Origin: Chimonanthus salicifolius
Lineage: Eukaryota; Streptophyta; Magnoliopsida; Laurales; Calycanthaceae
Assembly (NCBI GenBank): GCA_013350335.1
Contig: CM023539.1
Span: 21,062,448-21,126,447 of the forward strand
Direction: 5' to 3'
Length of the DNA: 64,000 bases
The translations under genes were made by a program, and so were the position numbers. This document shows, piece by piece, positions 26,243-38,555 of the stretch. The notes under the pieces were generated by a model that was not told where the DNA came from, ran no database searches, and saw only the letters and a program-made list of their open reading frames with translations. Positions within the stretch are counted from its first letter, which is position 1. The number at the start of each line of letters is the position of its first letter.

Positions 26243-27335
26243 GACCTTGAGTGATAGGGAGAGAACCTTGAGATGAAACTCTTAAGTCTTTTTGTCTTGA
26301 GAGAATTGGCCTTGAGTGAGAGGGAGAGAATGAGATAAAATTCTCTAAGTGCTCTTGCCTTGAGAGTGGTTCGGCCAAGAGATGGTTTGAAGGAGAGAAA
26401 ACAGCCAAGAGGGAGAGGGAGAGAGTGAGGTGAATATCAAATTTGTTTTGTTCCAATGATGTGGTCGGCCAAGGGTGATGGCTTTGGTGAAGCCCTTTGT
26501 GTAACTCCCTTTTTCCTTAACTTCCCTCCTTAATGCTCCATTTGGGGGTTTCATCCATGAGATGAAACTCCCAAGGCTCCAACGGTGTAGCCATAGCTTG
26601 GCTTGTGTAACCGCTACCTACCTTTCTCCTCCCATTAATGGTTCATTTGGGGGTTTCATCCATGAATGAAACTCCCATGTCTTCAAGGTGTAGTCTTGAC
26701 TTTAGACCACAAAACCATCCACCTCCATTTGTGATTCCTTTGGGGGTTTCATCTATGAGATGAAACTCTCAACCGTTTGCCTCTTGGTTACCTTGTGTAA
26801 CAACAAAACCGTCCCCTCCCATTAGTGACCCGTTTGGGGGTTTCATCCATGAGATGAAACTCCCATGTCAACGTGTACTATGGGTTTGAATTGTGTAACC
26901 CCCAAAACCTGTTCATCCAACTCACCTCTTTAACTTAACTCATATAATTTTAATTCAAATCTATTTAACTCACTTAACTCAACTCATCCATTTAACTAAA
27001 CTCATCCATTTAATTCAGTTGAATCAACTCAATCACTTGATTGCATTCCAATTTAATTCAGCCCCAATTAAGTTAGGCTTGAACTCACTTGGTGGTCAAC
27101 CAAGTCAAACACGATCCGTTGGGTCCCAATTGGCCATTTTGACCCAATTAATAACCTTGACCCAATTAAACACATCTTACCCGTTTATTTTAAATTGAAC
27201 CTTATAACATATCCGTTGGGTCTTAATTGGACAATTGACCCAACACCTTACCTATCTAAGGTCCATATCCGTTAGTTCACAATTTAAATGGCAAATTCCG
27301 TAAATATTTATAACTCGAAAATCCGGGGTGTTACA
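25100..27335 (-). mobile_element. Truncated family A LTR (minus), 3' half missing
   Basis: The right end is intact (CCGGGGTGTTACA at 27335, which is the LTR 5' start on minus). The left end fades into element B's RT at about 25095-25106, inside the hairpin array. The LTR 3' portion with the acceptor, GC-rich modules and terminus is absent. It keeps six GGTTCGGCC stem-loops, the donor ACCTACCGGTTCCGCGACTC (26073 onwards), a GA tract, and four GGGTTTCATC...GATGAAACTCC modules at about 26550-26870. The flank at 27336 does not continue B's pol, so a deletion removed both the LTR 3' half and the rest of B. Confidence 0.85.
26189..26239. repeat. (GA)n microsatellite
   Basis: About 25 GA units lie in the transcribed-looking, purine-rich (on plus; pyrimidine-rich on minus) segment upstream of the LTR's splice donor. 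Expansion of the CT-rich promoter-like tract seen in other copies is the likely origin. Confidence 0.9.
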
Positions 27336-27864
27336 GGATGACATTTTAGATTTGGGATTTCAAGTGTAAATTTCTGCCCAAGTCTAAGGCTTAAATTGGA
27401 TGTTCTTAATTAATGGAATTCATAACTTTTGTATTTAGAATTTTAATGAATAAAAATTATGAATGTGTGATTGAAAATTCTTACGAATTTCATGGTCTAG
27501 GCTATAATTTTATTCTTCTAAAAATATGGGATATGATGCCGGCTTGAATACTTGTCTCTGTTCACTTGTACATATGTATATGTTTTGTTTATGCTTTTGT
27601 TTTTCTTTTTATATACAAATTCAATTTTAAAGATTGAACTAGGTTGGGATTGAAAATGAGTATTCTAATTAAATCTGGGTTAGATTTAAGTGATTCTAAG
27701 TTTTTTTAAATAATTACACTATTATAAGTGTTAATTGAATTTATTATGTTAGTAATTAATGTAATATTTGTATTCAAATGAGTTGTAATGGGTTGGGTTA
27801 TGTTCAATTGATTTTGTAATACATAGCTTCTAGTTTTTGTCACATAATTGACAAAGTGAGAGAT
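27336..27864 (+). other. Probable 3' internal end of a Copia element
   Basis: The last 35 bases (TTTTTGTCACATAATTGAC, then AAAGTGAGAGAT) match the usual plant Copia arrangement, in which a GTCA...GACAAA...GGGGGAGAT polypurine tract directly precedes the 3' LTR. The part from about 27480 to 27665 repeats with divergence at about 32285-32455, also just upstream of a Copia LTR start. No protein frame is readable. Confidence 0.55.
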
Positions 27865-29463
27865 TGTTAGTTGCCCAGTTTGATCGACTCATATTTTTGT
27901 CAATTCCATGACTCAAGAAGTGCATTGCCTTGGAAGATTGAAGACAATGAGACAAGACTCAAGTTGGCGAAGTTTGAATCGAGTGTTCAAGATTGGAAGA
28001 TCAAGTGAAGATTCAACATCATCATGTATAAGGCAATCACAAAAGGTAAATTGGCCATAGATGACTCTAGCATGGATCCAACACACCTAGGTGGACCTTG
28101 ACTAGGCTTAGAGACCAAATTTGTAAAAATATTATCAAGCCTAGTGGACCAAGACAGTCAACAGAACCAATGGACTTAAACTTGAAAATCTGGATAACTG
28201 TTAGGCCGACACATCATGAATGGCGACCCATCTCTAGAGACAAAGAAGATCCATCAGTAGCTCTCGAGGCATCGCATGGAGAAACCAAGGTTTTGGTTGG
28301 AAAATACAATCAAACTGGTCTGCTCTGAGGACGTGCCCATCATGGTTGGCGACCCATCACCATAAGACCTCGCAACCCATCACAGGTCACGATCCCTCGC
28401 CTTCCTTTTATAAAGTTCTAGTTGAAGAACACTCTGTACTATTAAGTTGGTCTTAGGACGATACACTCGTCAGTGGCGACCCATCACCAATGGGTTCTGC
28501 GACCCATTGTGGGTGACCGTTTTCAATCCGTTGAGGTGCATTAACTGCACAACGATCTTATTGTTCGGAACCATATTTGAATTGCCACGACCCATCATAG
28601 GCCACAATTCATCGCCAACTTAATGTTCGGGAAAAATTCTATTTTACCTATAAATACTCCAGATTTTGGAGAGAACAAAAATGCCTAACACACCTAATTT
28701 TATTGGAAAATCTAAAGGCAAAATCAGAGCATTCCAAACCTCTTTCTAAGTACTTCACATTAGTGAATTATTTTAAATCCAATCAATCATTTGATTGAGA
28801 TAGAGAGAGAAAGATAAAAACAAGATCTAGGATTACATTGGTATATGTCATAACCTAGAACCTCTCCCAAGCTTGTGGATGCGTATACAAAGGTACATCT
28901 TCATCATCAAGAAGATCAAGTTGGGAGAACTATTCAAGAAACATATCTACATCAGATTTGAGATACAAAGGCAAGTGCTTCTTCTTGTGTTAAATGTCAT
29001 ATCATCTTGTGACGTGGATTAAAGCAAGGACCTTGAACCGCTATAAAAAATTGAGGGATAAGGATTAGACCGGGTTGGTTGAACCTTTCAAAAAATTAGG
29101 TGATTGTTTGAGTGAAATTCCCATTCTATTGTATAGGCGTAATTCCTACTCTATTTGTGTGGCCGTAATTCCCATACCTAGTGAATGATAACACAAGATT
29201 GGATGAGCCCATCAATGGATGTAGGAAATGTTTACTCTAAACCACTATATATCGGGTGTTTGACTTTGGTTGTGTGATTGATCTAATATTTGTACGCTCT
29301 TGTTATCACACAACGCATCTCTCTTGATTTATCCTGTTTATTCAATTGCATTTGTTTTGATTAATCGAGAAATTTGAAAAGGTCATTAAAATCGGGGATT
29401 GTCCTATTCACCCCACCCTCCCTTTCTCTAGGGACAATCTTGTTTTAGCACCGGGAACTTTCA
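27865..29463 (+). mobile_element. Copia-type 3' LTR
   Basis: It starts TGTTAGTTGCCCAG after the polypurine tract and ends near CCGGGAACTTTCA at 29463, about 1.6 kb. CTATAAATAC at about 28648 is a good TATA box. CCTATTCACCCCACCCTCCC just before the end is typical of plant Copia LTR 3' ends. Several CGACCCATCA repeats lie at 28200-28620. The start repeats at 32463. The right boundary is less certain than the left because no TSD can be paired. Confidence 0.7.
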
Positions 29464-31690
29464 TATTCCACAATTTATGATTGCTTTAAGTTTTGTAATA
29501 TTTTTGGATATATTTTCCATAATTCCCTTGGGTTAGACCTCGTACTCATATGCTATACTATAAATAGTTTGTGACACTTGCGAGTAAATTTAAGACACAA
29601 CATTGAACTAAGTGTAATAAGTTATTTTCACCACAATATAGTTTAATACCATTGTTGAAATGAGGGTATGATTTCATACTGGTGGGCTGAGGAATCCATG
29701 CTAGCTGAGTGATAATTTATCATGATCATGCGAGATGTGTTAACAGGTTAAACGGGGATTTAATCAATTCATTGATATGCATTTCGTTGATGTGTTGTGC
29801 ATATCAAGGGAAATTACCTTCACGCATTGAGTGAAGCACTGAGTTGTGAATAGCTCAAGTATAAAGCATATATACGTACTAAGGTGAAGCACTGGGCCTA
29901 ACAAGTTGCACGTGTATAACGTATGTGAGGTCTACATGTAACCCCAAATGTCGATTGACAGGGGTAATGTTTTGGGGGAAAAAAAAGTATGCATTTGAGA
30001 TTTAGATTTGCTATGCTAGGGTGCTGATCCCACGAGATGAATGCATAAATTGTCTTGTGGTAACATGCTTATAAAATAATGTGTTTTATTATCTGTTGTT
30101 TTCTCTTCACTAGGTTGTTCAGCTTACACCCCCTTACGTTGCAGAAAACTTGGCTAAGGAGGGGATGGATGAACCCCAACTGTAGTAGGGATGGAGACTC
30201 TATATATTTCTCTGTTGTTGGGGAATCTTATATTTTATTTGTGTATTGTCTGTACAAATGTTGGTTATGCAATAACCATTATGTGCCCGGTTTAGGCGTA
30301 GTTAAACATGTAATAAAACCATTATTTTTCTAATGTGCAATTCTGATGTTATGATGTGGTTATAGATTCTCAGTGAGAGATAGATACATGCTTGAGTCCA
30401 CATGAGAAAAGCATGTGTGACATTTTTTGTTGGGCTTTCAAGTAACTGAGAATTGAAGCTTACAGACTATGGTTTGACTAGTGAAATATCCTCCATGTCC
30501 ATGGTGTCTAGGAAAGTTTTGTCTAAGAAGTTTGGATTTTAAGTGGGACCTTTGTGACACCTCTAGTTCCTGGAATCTCACCTGGCCATGTTGCTGTTGG
30601 ATTTGAGCATGTCTAATGTTTGTGTCTGGGCTTTCGAGTGAATAAATGGTTAAAACCAGATGAACACTAGGAAATGACCATTTCACCCCTAGATATTGGA
30701 CTAGTTAGCCTTTATTTTGTGTATATTAAATTTATTTGATGGTATTTTTGAGTTTTGCAAATTATTTTGGAAAATACAAGAAATTGGAATAAAATTGTAA
30801 AAAAGGTGGGCTACAGTGCTTAATTTGGAAAGTTTGTAGTTTTGCCACCTAATTTTTGGAAATTATTGTAAATTATTATATTCAAGTGCACATATGAGAG
30901 TTTGAATTATGATAATATTTTTCTAGATTTTTAATTGTAAAGGTGGTAAAATTTACAACACCAATTGAAGCTCACAAGTCAAAAGCCACCCAGAGTCCAT
31001 GCCAAATTGAAGTCCAAGTCCAACTAGAGTCCAAGAATTAAGCCCAGAAAATTCGAATTATGATGATAAAATCAAAAATGGATTATGGGAGTGTCATGTG
31101 TCAGGAACATGCACATGAGGGAGAAATTTTCTCACAAATCAAATGGCAAGAATCGTGTATGCTAAATTGGACTTTGCATAATTCGTATGAAGCAATGCAC
31201 AATTCGATCAAGCTAGAGTGGAATAGAAAATGAGATAAGTGTGGACATGGTTTCTTTGGAGAAAATCATGAAAGATAGAAGATTATAGAGAAAGTCTCTC
31301 CAAATTTATTTCTAAGACTCGCATGGAGCCTAAAGGGAAACAACACAATCGTACAATGCCTAAAGAAAATGGTGAATTCGAATGAGGCATATTGGAATGC
31401 AAGAAAAGAGATCAAGTTGGATTTGGAGATTAGCAAAGAGAAACTTTTGGAGATAACCTCTCCAAAACTCCATGTGTAGGATCATATGAAACATAATAGG
31501 AAGGTGAATTGCGCATAATGCAAAAATAAGTCCAAGAAAAAATCGTGCAAGGCCATGGAGAGTTCGATGAGATTTGGACTATGAGTCAGCAAGATAAAAT
31601 CAAAATCTTAAATGGATTTCCTATCTCCTAATTTATGTAATGCCATGTACGAATGAATGGAGAAGTAATCTCCAATTTATGTGTAATGCA
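29464..31690 (+). other. Degenerate LTR-like sequence, no genes
   Basis: GTTCAGCTTACACCCCCTTACGTTGCAG at about 30118-30145 resembles the segment found in plant Ty3-gypsy LTRs (compare 15750). Around it are AT-rich bases and repeated AAGCACTGGG/AAGCACTGAG phrases (29840-29900). No PBS, TSD or protein domain is visible. It is probably an old LTR plus internal debris; family unknown. Confidence 0.35.
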
Positions 31691-31990
31691 AAAGTCCCAC
31701 ATTGGTTTCTTCATATTATTTCTCCTCCTCTCCATACTGTAAATAAAGGGCCAGACTATAGGAAAATTTGACCAGAGACAAGAGCTAAACCTGTACATTG
31801 AAATACAAAAGGAGAAAATGAAGAAAGAGCATTGCAGTGTTCAAATTTTGCAAGGGTTTTCAGGTTGGTAATTTTTAAATTTCTGCTTTGTAAATTCACA
31901 AAATTTTCCCTTGTATTTTCAATTCACATCTTTGCATTGTAATTCTAAAACTTTTCCCATCAATGAAATAAATTCGAGGCATATTTATTT
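31690..31990 (+). promoter_or_regulatory. LTR-type promoter and polyadenylation region
   Basis: AAGTCCCACATTGG at about 31689, a motif frequent upstream of TATA boxes in plant LTRs, is followed by CTGTAAATAAAGGGCC near 31736 and then CAATGAAATAAATTCG near 31962. The spacing fits U3 promoter, R, then polyadenylation signal. The parent element is not identifiable. Confidence 0.4.
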
Positions 31991-32284
31991 AGATTATTGG
32001 TCTTCCAATTTTCTAGATTTGTTAATGGATGTTTAATTTTATATTTATTCTTTTTATAAATGTATATTGGAGATTTAATCTAATATTTTTCAAATTGAAC
32101 TTGATTTTTTCATTCTAAGACTCTTCTTGAAGGGTATTTGAAATAATTAGATATGAAATTACAAGTGGAAAATCGATTTAGCCTAATGTTTGACTTGATT
32201 AATTTTTGTTTAATGAAACTCCTATTAATTTTAATAAGATTAATTGTGAATGAAAAACATGAAGCAAAAATCATAAATTTAAGT

Positions 32285-32455
32285 GAGTTCTATAGTCTAG
32301 GCCATGAATTTATTTTGCTTAGATTATGGGATATGACGCTGGCTTGAGAACTTGGCTCTGTCCAATTGTACATTTGTGTATATTTTATTTTTGTTTTTGT
32401 TTTTATTTTTGTTTATAAATTTATTTGAAAGATGGAACTAGGTTGGGATTAAAAT
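32285..32455 (+). repeat. Diverged direct repeat of 27480-27665
   Basis: Shared blocks include TCTAGGC, GGGATATGA, GGCTTGA and GAACTAGGTTGGGATT, in the same order and spacing. Both copies lie upstream of Copia LTR starts, but the first has about 200 extra bases before its LTR. This suggests two related Copia copies or a segmental duplication. Confidence 0.6.
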
Positions 32456-32462
32456 TAAATGT

Positions 32463-32670
32463 TGTTAGTGCCCCAGTTTGACCGTGTCTCCTTATTGTCA
32501 ATTCCGTGACCTAGAAGTGCACCTCCTTGGAAGATTGAAGATAATGAAAGAAGACTCAAATGTTGTGAAGATAGAATCAAGACCTCAAGCATTGGAAGAT
32601 CAAGAACATGATTCAAAGCATCACCAACATTGGCAATCAAAGGTAAAATAGCTATAGATGACTTCAGGGT
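32463..32670 (+). mobile_element. Second Copia LTR, first 208 bases only
   Basis: It starts TGTTAGTGCCCCAG and aligns with 27865-28070 (shared CCTTGGAAGATTGAAGA and ATAGATGACT). It is cut at 32670 by the family A LTR, and its continuation should follow the whole nest, beyond the right edge. AGGGT at 32666-32670 would be the host's half of the TSD. Confidence 0.7.
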
Positions 32671-35299
32671 TGTAACGCCCCGCCCCTTTTCACTCGCCGA
32701 AAATCAAAGTCTATTTTTTTTTTTTTGAAATAAAAGAGTGAGAGAGAGCGGGACGTCACGACGCGAGCTAAGTCCGAGCTTCCAAAGCCTGGCCCTTAAC
32801 TGGCCAACCATATGTGTGCGTGGACTAAGCCACTAAAACGGTTCACACGTACTAAGGCTAAACTTGTGGAATTAAACAAAATGCGGAATTATAATAGAGT
32901 CTATCTTATCCAAATTTTAGATAGCAAGGAAGTCCATCACTGAATAATAATTACCTTAACTTAAAATGTCCAAAATTAAAATCCAAACCATAACAAATAA
33001 TCTAAGTTATTACAGTCCCAAATACTAACTACTCAAATTACATTATCCATGAATAAACTTAAATAAAATGAAACTAGATTATCCAAGCTCCTAAGCTTGG
33101 CTCCGATCGCGTCCTTCGCTTCATCCATTTCCTGTGTCATCATCTAAGGAAGAAGTAGGGCGTCAGACAACACGCCCAATACTTACTCCGAGTAGGGTCA
33201 ACACATGGATTAGTATAACAAAAACACATAGATATAAATAATATCAAAACCATGCAAGTCAATGCCATGCCATGGGTGTCACATGCCAAGAGTCCCACCC
33301 ATCATCCATATCACAATCACATAGTATTCCTCTTGATGGATAATCCACATCAAGGTATTGTCATGACTCCCCGCGAATGCCTTGTCGGTCCCACCGAACG
33401 GAGCGCGGACTCCGGTTACACTTCAAACACAGTATAGATCTCCCCACGAATGCCTTGTCGGTCACCCCGAATGGAGCGTGGACTCCGGTTACAATTCAAT
33501 CATACATCCATTGGAATCAGTGTGGATTCCTCCCCACGATTGTTTATCGGAAATCCGAATGGAGAGTGTACTCCCCTCATTTGATCCCTCCCATGCCATG
33601 CATGAGATGCAAGTGCAAACACGCTATGTAACAGTAAGTATCATAGCATTAAAATCCCATAGTTGAAACATATTGTAATAGCCCAGATTTTTAAATCAAG
33701 AAATATATTGGCTATTGTTTATTTTAATTGTTGAAATTAAGAATTATAGATGGAATGGATGTTTAATGGATCAAAGTTGGGGCAATGGCCCAAGTATGGT
33801 CCAATGGACCACGGATATGATCAATTATATTTAATTGGGTCAATGATGGTCAATTGGGTCAAATGCCCAATTGGGACCCAACGGGTCAAGATGGATTGAT
33901 GATTAGGGGAAATGGGTAAGGAATGGATTTAGATTCATAGATGGAATGTATGTTAGATGGATCAAAGTTGGGGCAATGGCCCAAGTATGATCCAATGGAC
34001 CATGGATAGGCTTGATTTTATTTAATTGGGTCAATGATGGTCAATTGGGTCAAATGCCCAATTGGGACCCAATGGGTCAAGATGGATTAAGCATTAGGGT
34101 AAATGGATAAGAGATGGAATTAATTGTGTCATGGACCCAATTGTGATCAAAGGCATGGGGTCCACCTCATCAAGTGAGGTGGCAAGTATAGGAGTAGAAA
34201 TCCAAGTGGCATAGCCAAGTGGGGCCCAACTCCACCTCATCAACTGAGGTGGCGTGTGGGCCAAGACACATGTGGGGCCGACCACCATGGTTGACTTGGT
34301 CAACCATGGGTGAGTCAAAGATAAATTAAAGAAGATTAAATATAGTAAGTGGAATTAAATTAATTAATTGAATCACCTAAGTTAGATGGAAATAAAATCC
34401 ATGATTGAGTTGGGAATTGAGTTACATTACGTGGAGTGAGTCAAATGGGGAGTGAGTCACCTAAAAGACCAAAAGATGGAGTGAGTCAAGTGGGTGGTTT
34501 TTGTAATAGCCCAGATTTTTAAATCAATAATTACATTGGTTATTATTTATTTTAATTGTTGAAATTAAGAATTTTGATGGAATGGATGGTTGATGGATCA
34601 AAATTGGGGCAATGGCCCAAGTATGGTCCAATGGACCAAGGATTGGATTAATTTCATTTAAATGGGTCAATGGTGGTCAATTGGGTCAAATGCCCAATTA
34701 GGACCCAAATGGGTCAAGATGAATTGAGCATTAGGGTAAATGGGTAAGAAGTGAATTTAATTGGGCCATGGACCCAATTAAGATCAAAGGAATGGGGTCC
34801 ATCTCATGGGCAAATGTAAGAGTGGAATTATCCAAGTGGGCCCAACTCCACGTCATCAAGTGAGGTGGCGTGTGGCCCAAGACAAGGTGGGGCCGACCAC
34901 CATGGTTGACTTGGTCAACCATGGGTGACTCAAAGGTGAATTAAGGAGGATCAAAGTGAATTGAGTTAAATTAATTGATTAAAATCACCTAAGTTAGTTT
35001 TGAATAAATCAAGGTGGCATAATCAAGTGGGATCCAACTCCACCTCATCAAGTGAGGTGGCATGTGGGCTAAGGCATAAGTGAGGTTGGCCACCATGGTT
35101 GACTTGGTCAACCATGGGTGAATTCATGGGTGAATTAAAGATAAATAAGTGGAATTAAATTAAATAATTGAATGACCTAAGTTAGATATAAATTTAAATG
35201 ATTGAGTTGGGAAATGAGTTGCATTACATGGAGTGAGTTAAATGGAGGTGAGTGACCTAGATAATGGAGTGAGTCAAGAGGATTTTTCCATCTCATTCC

Positions 35300-35720
35300 C
35301 ACTCAAAATCGTTGGGATGGTATGAGTGTGCCATGTGGAGGGCATGTTCCCCCCTTGGCTAAACCAAAAGCTTAGGTGGAGAGCATGCATTGGCCAAAAA
35401 ATGAGGTGGTGGTTCCACCTCATCCAAACCACCCATGGGAAATGAGCCAAAACCGTTGGCCATGGAGGGGTTGGGTGTGCCATGTGGAGGGCATGCACCC
35501 TCCATGGCTAGACAAGATCCTTAGAAGGTGGACATGCTAGGGCATGCATTGGCCCATGGGGAGGTGGTGGTTCCACGTCACCCAAACCACCAAACCACCA
35601 AGGAAACCCAGAACCAAAATTGTGTACATGGGGTGGTCTACTAGACAAGAAGCCTAAAATGAAGGGCATGCAAAGACCATGATTGGGCAATGGAGAGGTG
35701 GTGGAGTCTAACCCAAGCAA
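35300..35720 (+). repeat. Imperfect tandem block in U3 (GTGGAGGGCATG units)
   Basis: Two to three units share GCCATGTGGAGGGCATG, TTGGCTA and GGTGGTGGTTCCACCTCA, a perfect GGTGG/CCACC hairpin. The same units form the array at 42090-42800 in the enclosing LTR. They lie directly upstream of the CT-rich promoter-like tract. Confidence 0.7.
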
Positions 35721-36338
35721 CCCAAAACAAGATGGGAAAAACTAGGGTTTTTCCATCTCATTTCTCATCTCACTCTCTCTCTCTCTTCCTCTCCCTCTCC
35801 TATCCGACCCTCTCTCATCCAAGACAAAGAAAACTCTTAGAGGAAGAAGAAAAAGACTTAGAGAAAAGATTGGATCCCAAGCTTGGCCGACCACCCTCTG
35901 AAGACCAAGGACTTAGAATATTTTCCATTCTCTCCTCCTCTCCCTCTCTCAAACCTACACCATCTTCGCAGAACCAACTCTTGGAGATTTTATCTTGATC
36001 AAGCTCACACATTGGCCGAAGATCAAGGTGAAAAGGAAGAAGGAAGGCTAAGGAACAAGAAGGAGTAAGGAACCGGAGGAGTCGCGGGATCGATAAGTTG
36101 TACTCAAGAAGATTTTTATTTTGAAGGAGTTAAAGGAAACCATGAAATCCCATTTTTCTTGGATTAAATGGTGGCCAAAATATTATGGGCCATGGATCTA
36201 AAATCCATCCAAGAAATGGGATGGGAAATGGACAAACCCTAATGGGTAAGATTGTAACGCCCCGCCCTTTTTCACTTACTTTCCGAAAATCAGAGTCTAT
36301 TTTTTTTTCTTAAAGTGATAAAGAGCGGGACGTTACAG

Positions 36339-36515
36339 TTGGTATCAGAACGAAACAGGAAGGTTGAATCTTTCGAAGTAAGATTAAAACGGTTTCATGT
36401 CTCACTGACAGATAAGAATCCCAACTGACCGACTCTTCGGAGTCCTCTACACGGGGGCCGGATTAATTTACTTCGTTAGACTTAGACTAAAACATTCAAT
36501 TTGAGAGCAACAAGG
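36339..36515 (+). other. PBS and leader fragment embedded in the insertion
   Basis: TGGTATCAGAAC at about 36341 differs at one position from the family A PBS. The next 170 bases match the leader at 490-653 (reverse strand), including CATGTCTCACTGACAGATAA and GGGGGCCGGATTAATTTACT. No gag follows. The break into LTR sequence comes after GAGAGCAACA. Confidence 0.8.
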
Positions 36516-37372
36516 GGTTATGGTTATTTCAAATATCAACACAAGGCATGTACACGTTGGAATGCATGGAGGTTTTACCCCATGCATGTAACTTCAAATG
36601 GAGAACCAATGGGAGGGGACGGTTTCATATTTTCAAACATAGGCACACAATTGGCACATGGGAGTTTCATCTCATAGATGAAACCCCCAAAATGGATAAT
36701 GAAGAGGTGGGGAGTTGTTTTATTTCAAATTCAAATACAAGTATACAAGTTAGAGGGAAGGGAGATGAATGAGGTGGGGAAGTTTCATGTCATAGATGAA
36801 AACCCCCACTTGGAGCATTAATGGGAAACGCATGGAAGGAGGAAAGTTTGGTAGAGGTTACACCAAGGCACACCATTGCACCGTTGGACCTTTGGGGTTT
36901 CATCTCATGGATGAAACCCCCAAATGGAATTTGAATGAGGAAGATGAATGGAGTGGGGAGTTACAAAGGGGTGCCATCAGGGACACCACCTTTGGTCAAC
37001 CCTCACTAACATAGCAAAGGACTTTGTTTCCATTGATTCTCTCTCTCTCTCTCTCCCTTGGCCGTTCTCACCTCTCAAAACAAGAAAACCTTGGCTGTTT
37101 CTCTCCATCAAACCATCTCTTGGCCGGCCAACATTCTAAAAGAAAGAAGATCAAAGTTCTCACACAAGGCCGACCACCCTCAAGTCAAGGATTTGGAGTA
37201 TTTTCTACCCCAAGTTTCTCTCTCTCTCTTTCAATCCATACCTTTTGGTCGACCCACTCCAAGGGGTTTCCAGCAAGGTTAGTCTCGGCTAAAGATCAAG
37301 AAAGAAGGAAGGAAGGACTAAGGAAGGAAAAGATCAAGAAGGAGTGAAAGAACCGGAGCAGTCGCGGGATTG

Positions 37373-38555
37373 GTAAGTGCTCAATAAACTCCTGTTAAAT
37401 AAGATGGTTAAAGAAACATGATTCGGCCATTGTATGGCCGAACCTATCAAGGTTAAAATCATGGCTATTGAATTTAAAAGAGGAGATAAGGAACCATAGG
37501 GTTAGGCCATGATGTATGTCCGAACTCCATGGAAAGACATTGGTTATTTTTGGGGGTTTTGAGGGATAAAGATCATGGAACATTATGAATGTCTTAAAAG
37601 GATTTTTAAATGGATATATGGGTAAAGCATGGATCGGCCATTGCATGGCCAAACCATAATATGGCTAAGATGTTAAAGGGGGACAAAAGCTAAATGAGTG
37701 AGGTTCGGCCATGGTGAATGGCCGAACCCCACTAGAGTGCATATTATGAACATGAAAATGGAGGATGCATGTTAAAGAATGTTAATCATTCTACATGGTA
37801 TAAAAATGATATGGGATGAAAGAACCATGAACCATGGGTTCGGCCATAGTGTATGGCCGAACACCATGGAAGGTTGCCAAAGACTTGGAAGGGATTAAAT
37901 GGAGTAATGTTTATGTGGACTTCGATTATTATGTATGTTAAACAATTGGTGCATAAGTAATAAGATTAATGAATCAAGAGGTCATGATCATATATTTATG
38001 TTAAAAGAGCAAAGGACTTGAAAGAGAGACCAAAACCAAAATGGTAAGGTTCGGCCATGTTGTATGGCCAAACCCCACTAAGGAGTATTTGGTGGATTTA
38101 AGGTTTTGTTCATGTTAATGAATTATTTAGTCATGAACACAAGTTTTGGACTTAAAAATGGTATTGAAATCATGGAGTAATGGGTTTTAGATATCATAGG
38201 GTTTGGCCATGGTGTATGGCTGAACCCCATGAAACATTTTGTGGATCAAAATGGGACTTATGTATGCTTAGATGAGGGATGCTTTGGTTATGGATTTGTA
38301 CCAATGGCAAGGTGGTAATTAAAGGTGAAAAGGATGGACCGTGGGTTCGGCCATGGCGTATGGCCAAACCCTATGGGGAATATTTGGTTTATGGGCTTAG
38401 CTTATTATCCATGATTGGACTTAAATTAAAAGATCAAGAACCCAAAGGAGGGATTGAAACCAAAGAGGTGAGGTTCAGCCATAGTGTATGGCCGAACCCC
38501 ACAAAGTTGGGTTAAGGAATTAGAACATGGTTTGATTGATTGTTGTGTAATTAAG
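37373..38555 (+). other. Predicted intron of insertion 36253-39720
   Basis: The donor is GCAGTCGCGGGATTG|GTAAGT and the acceptor is TTGTGTAATTAAG|GTAACAAG. It is 1183 bases with about nine GGTTCGGCC-type stem-loops. This copy was inserted unspliced although its left end is aberrant. Confidence 0.7.
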
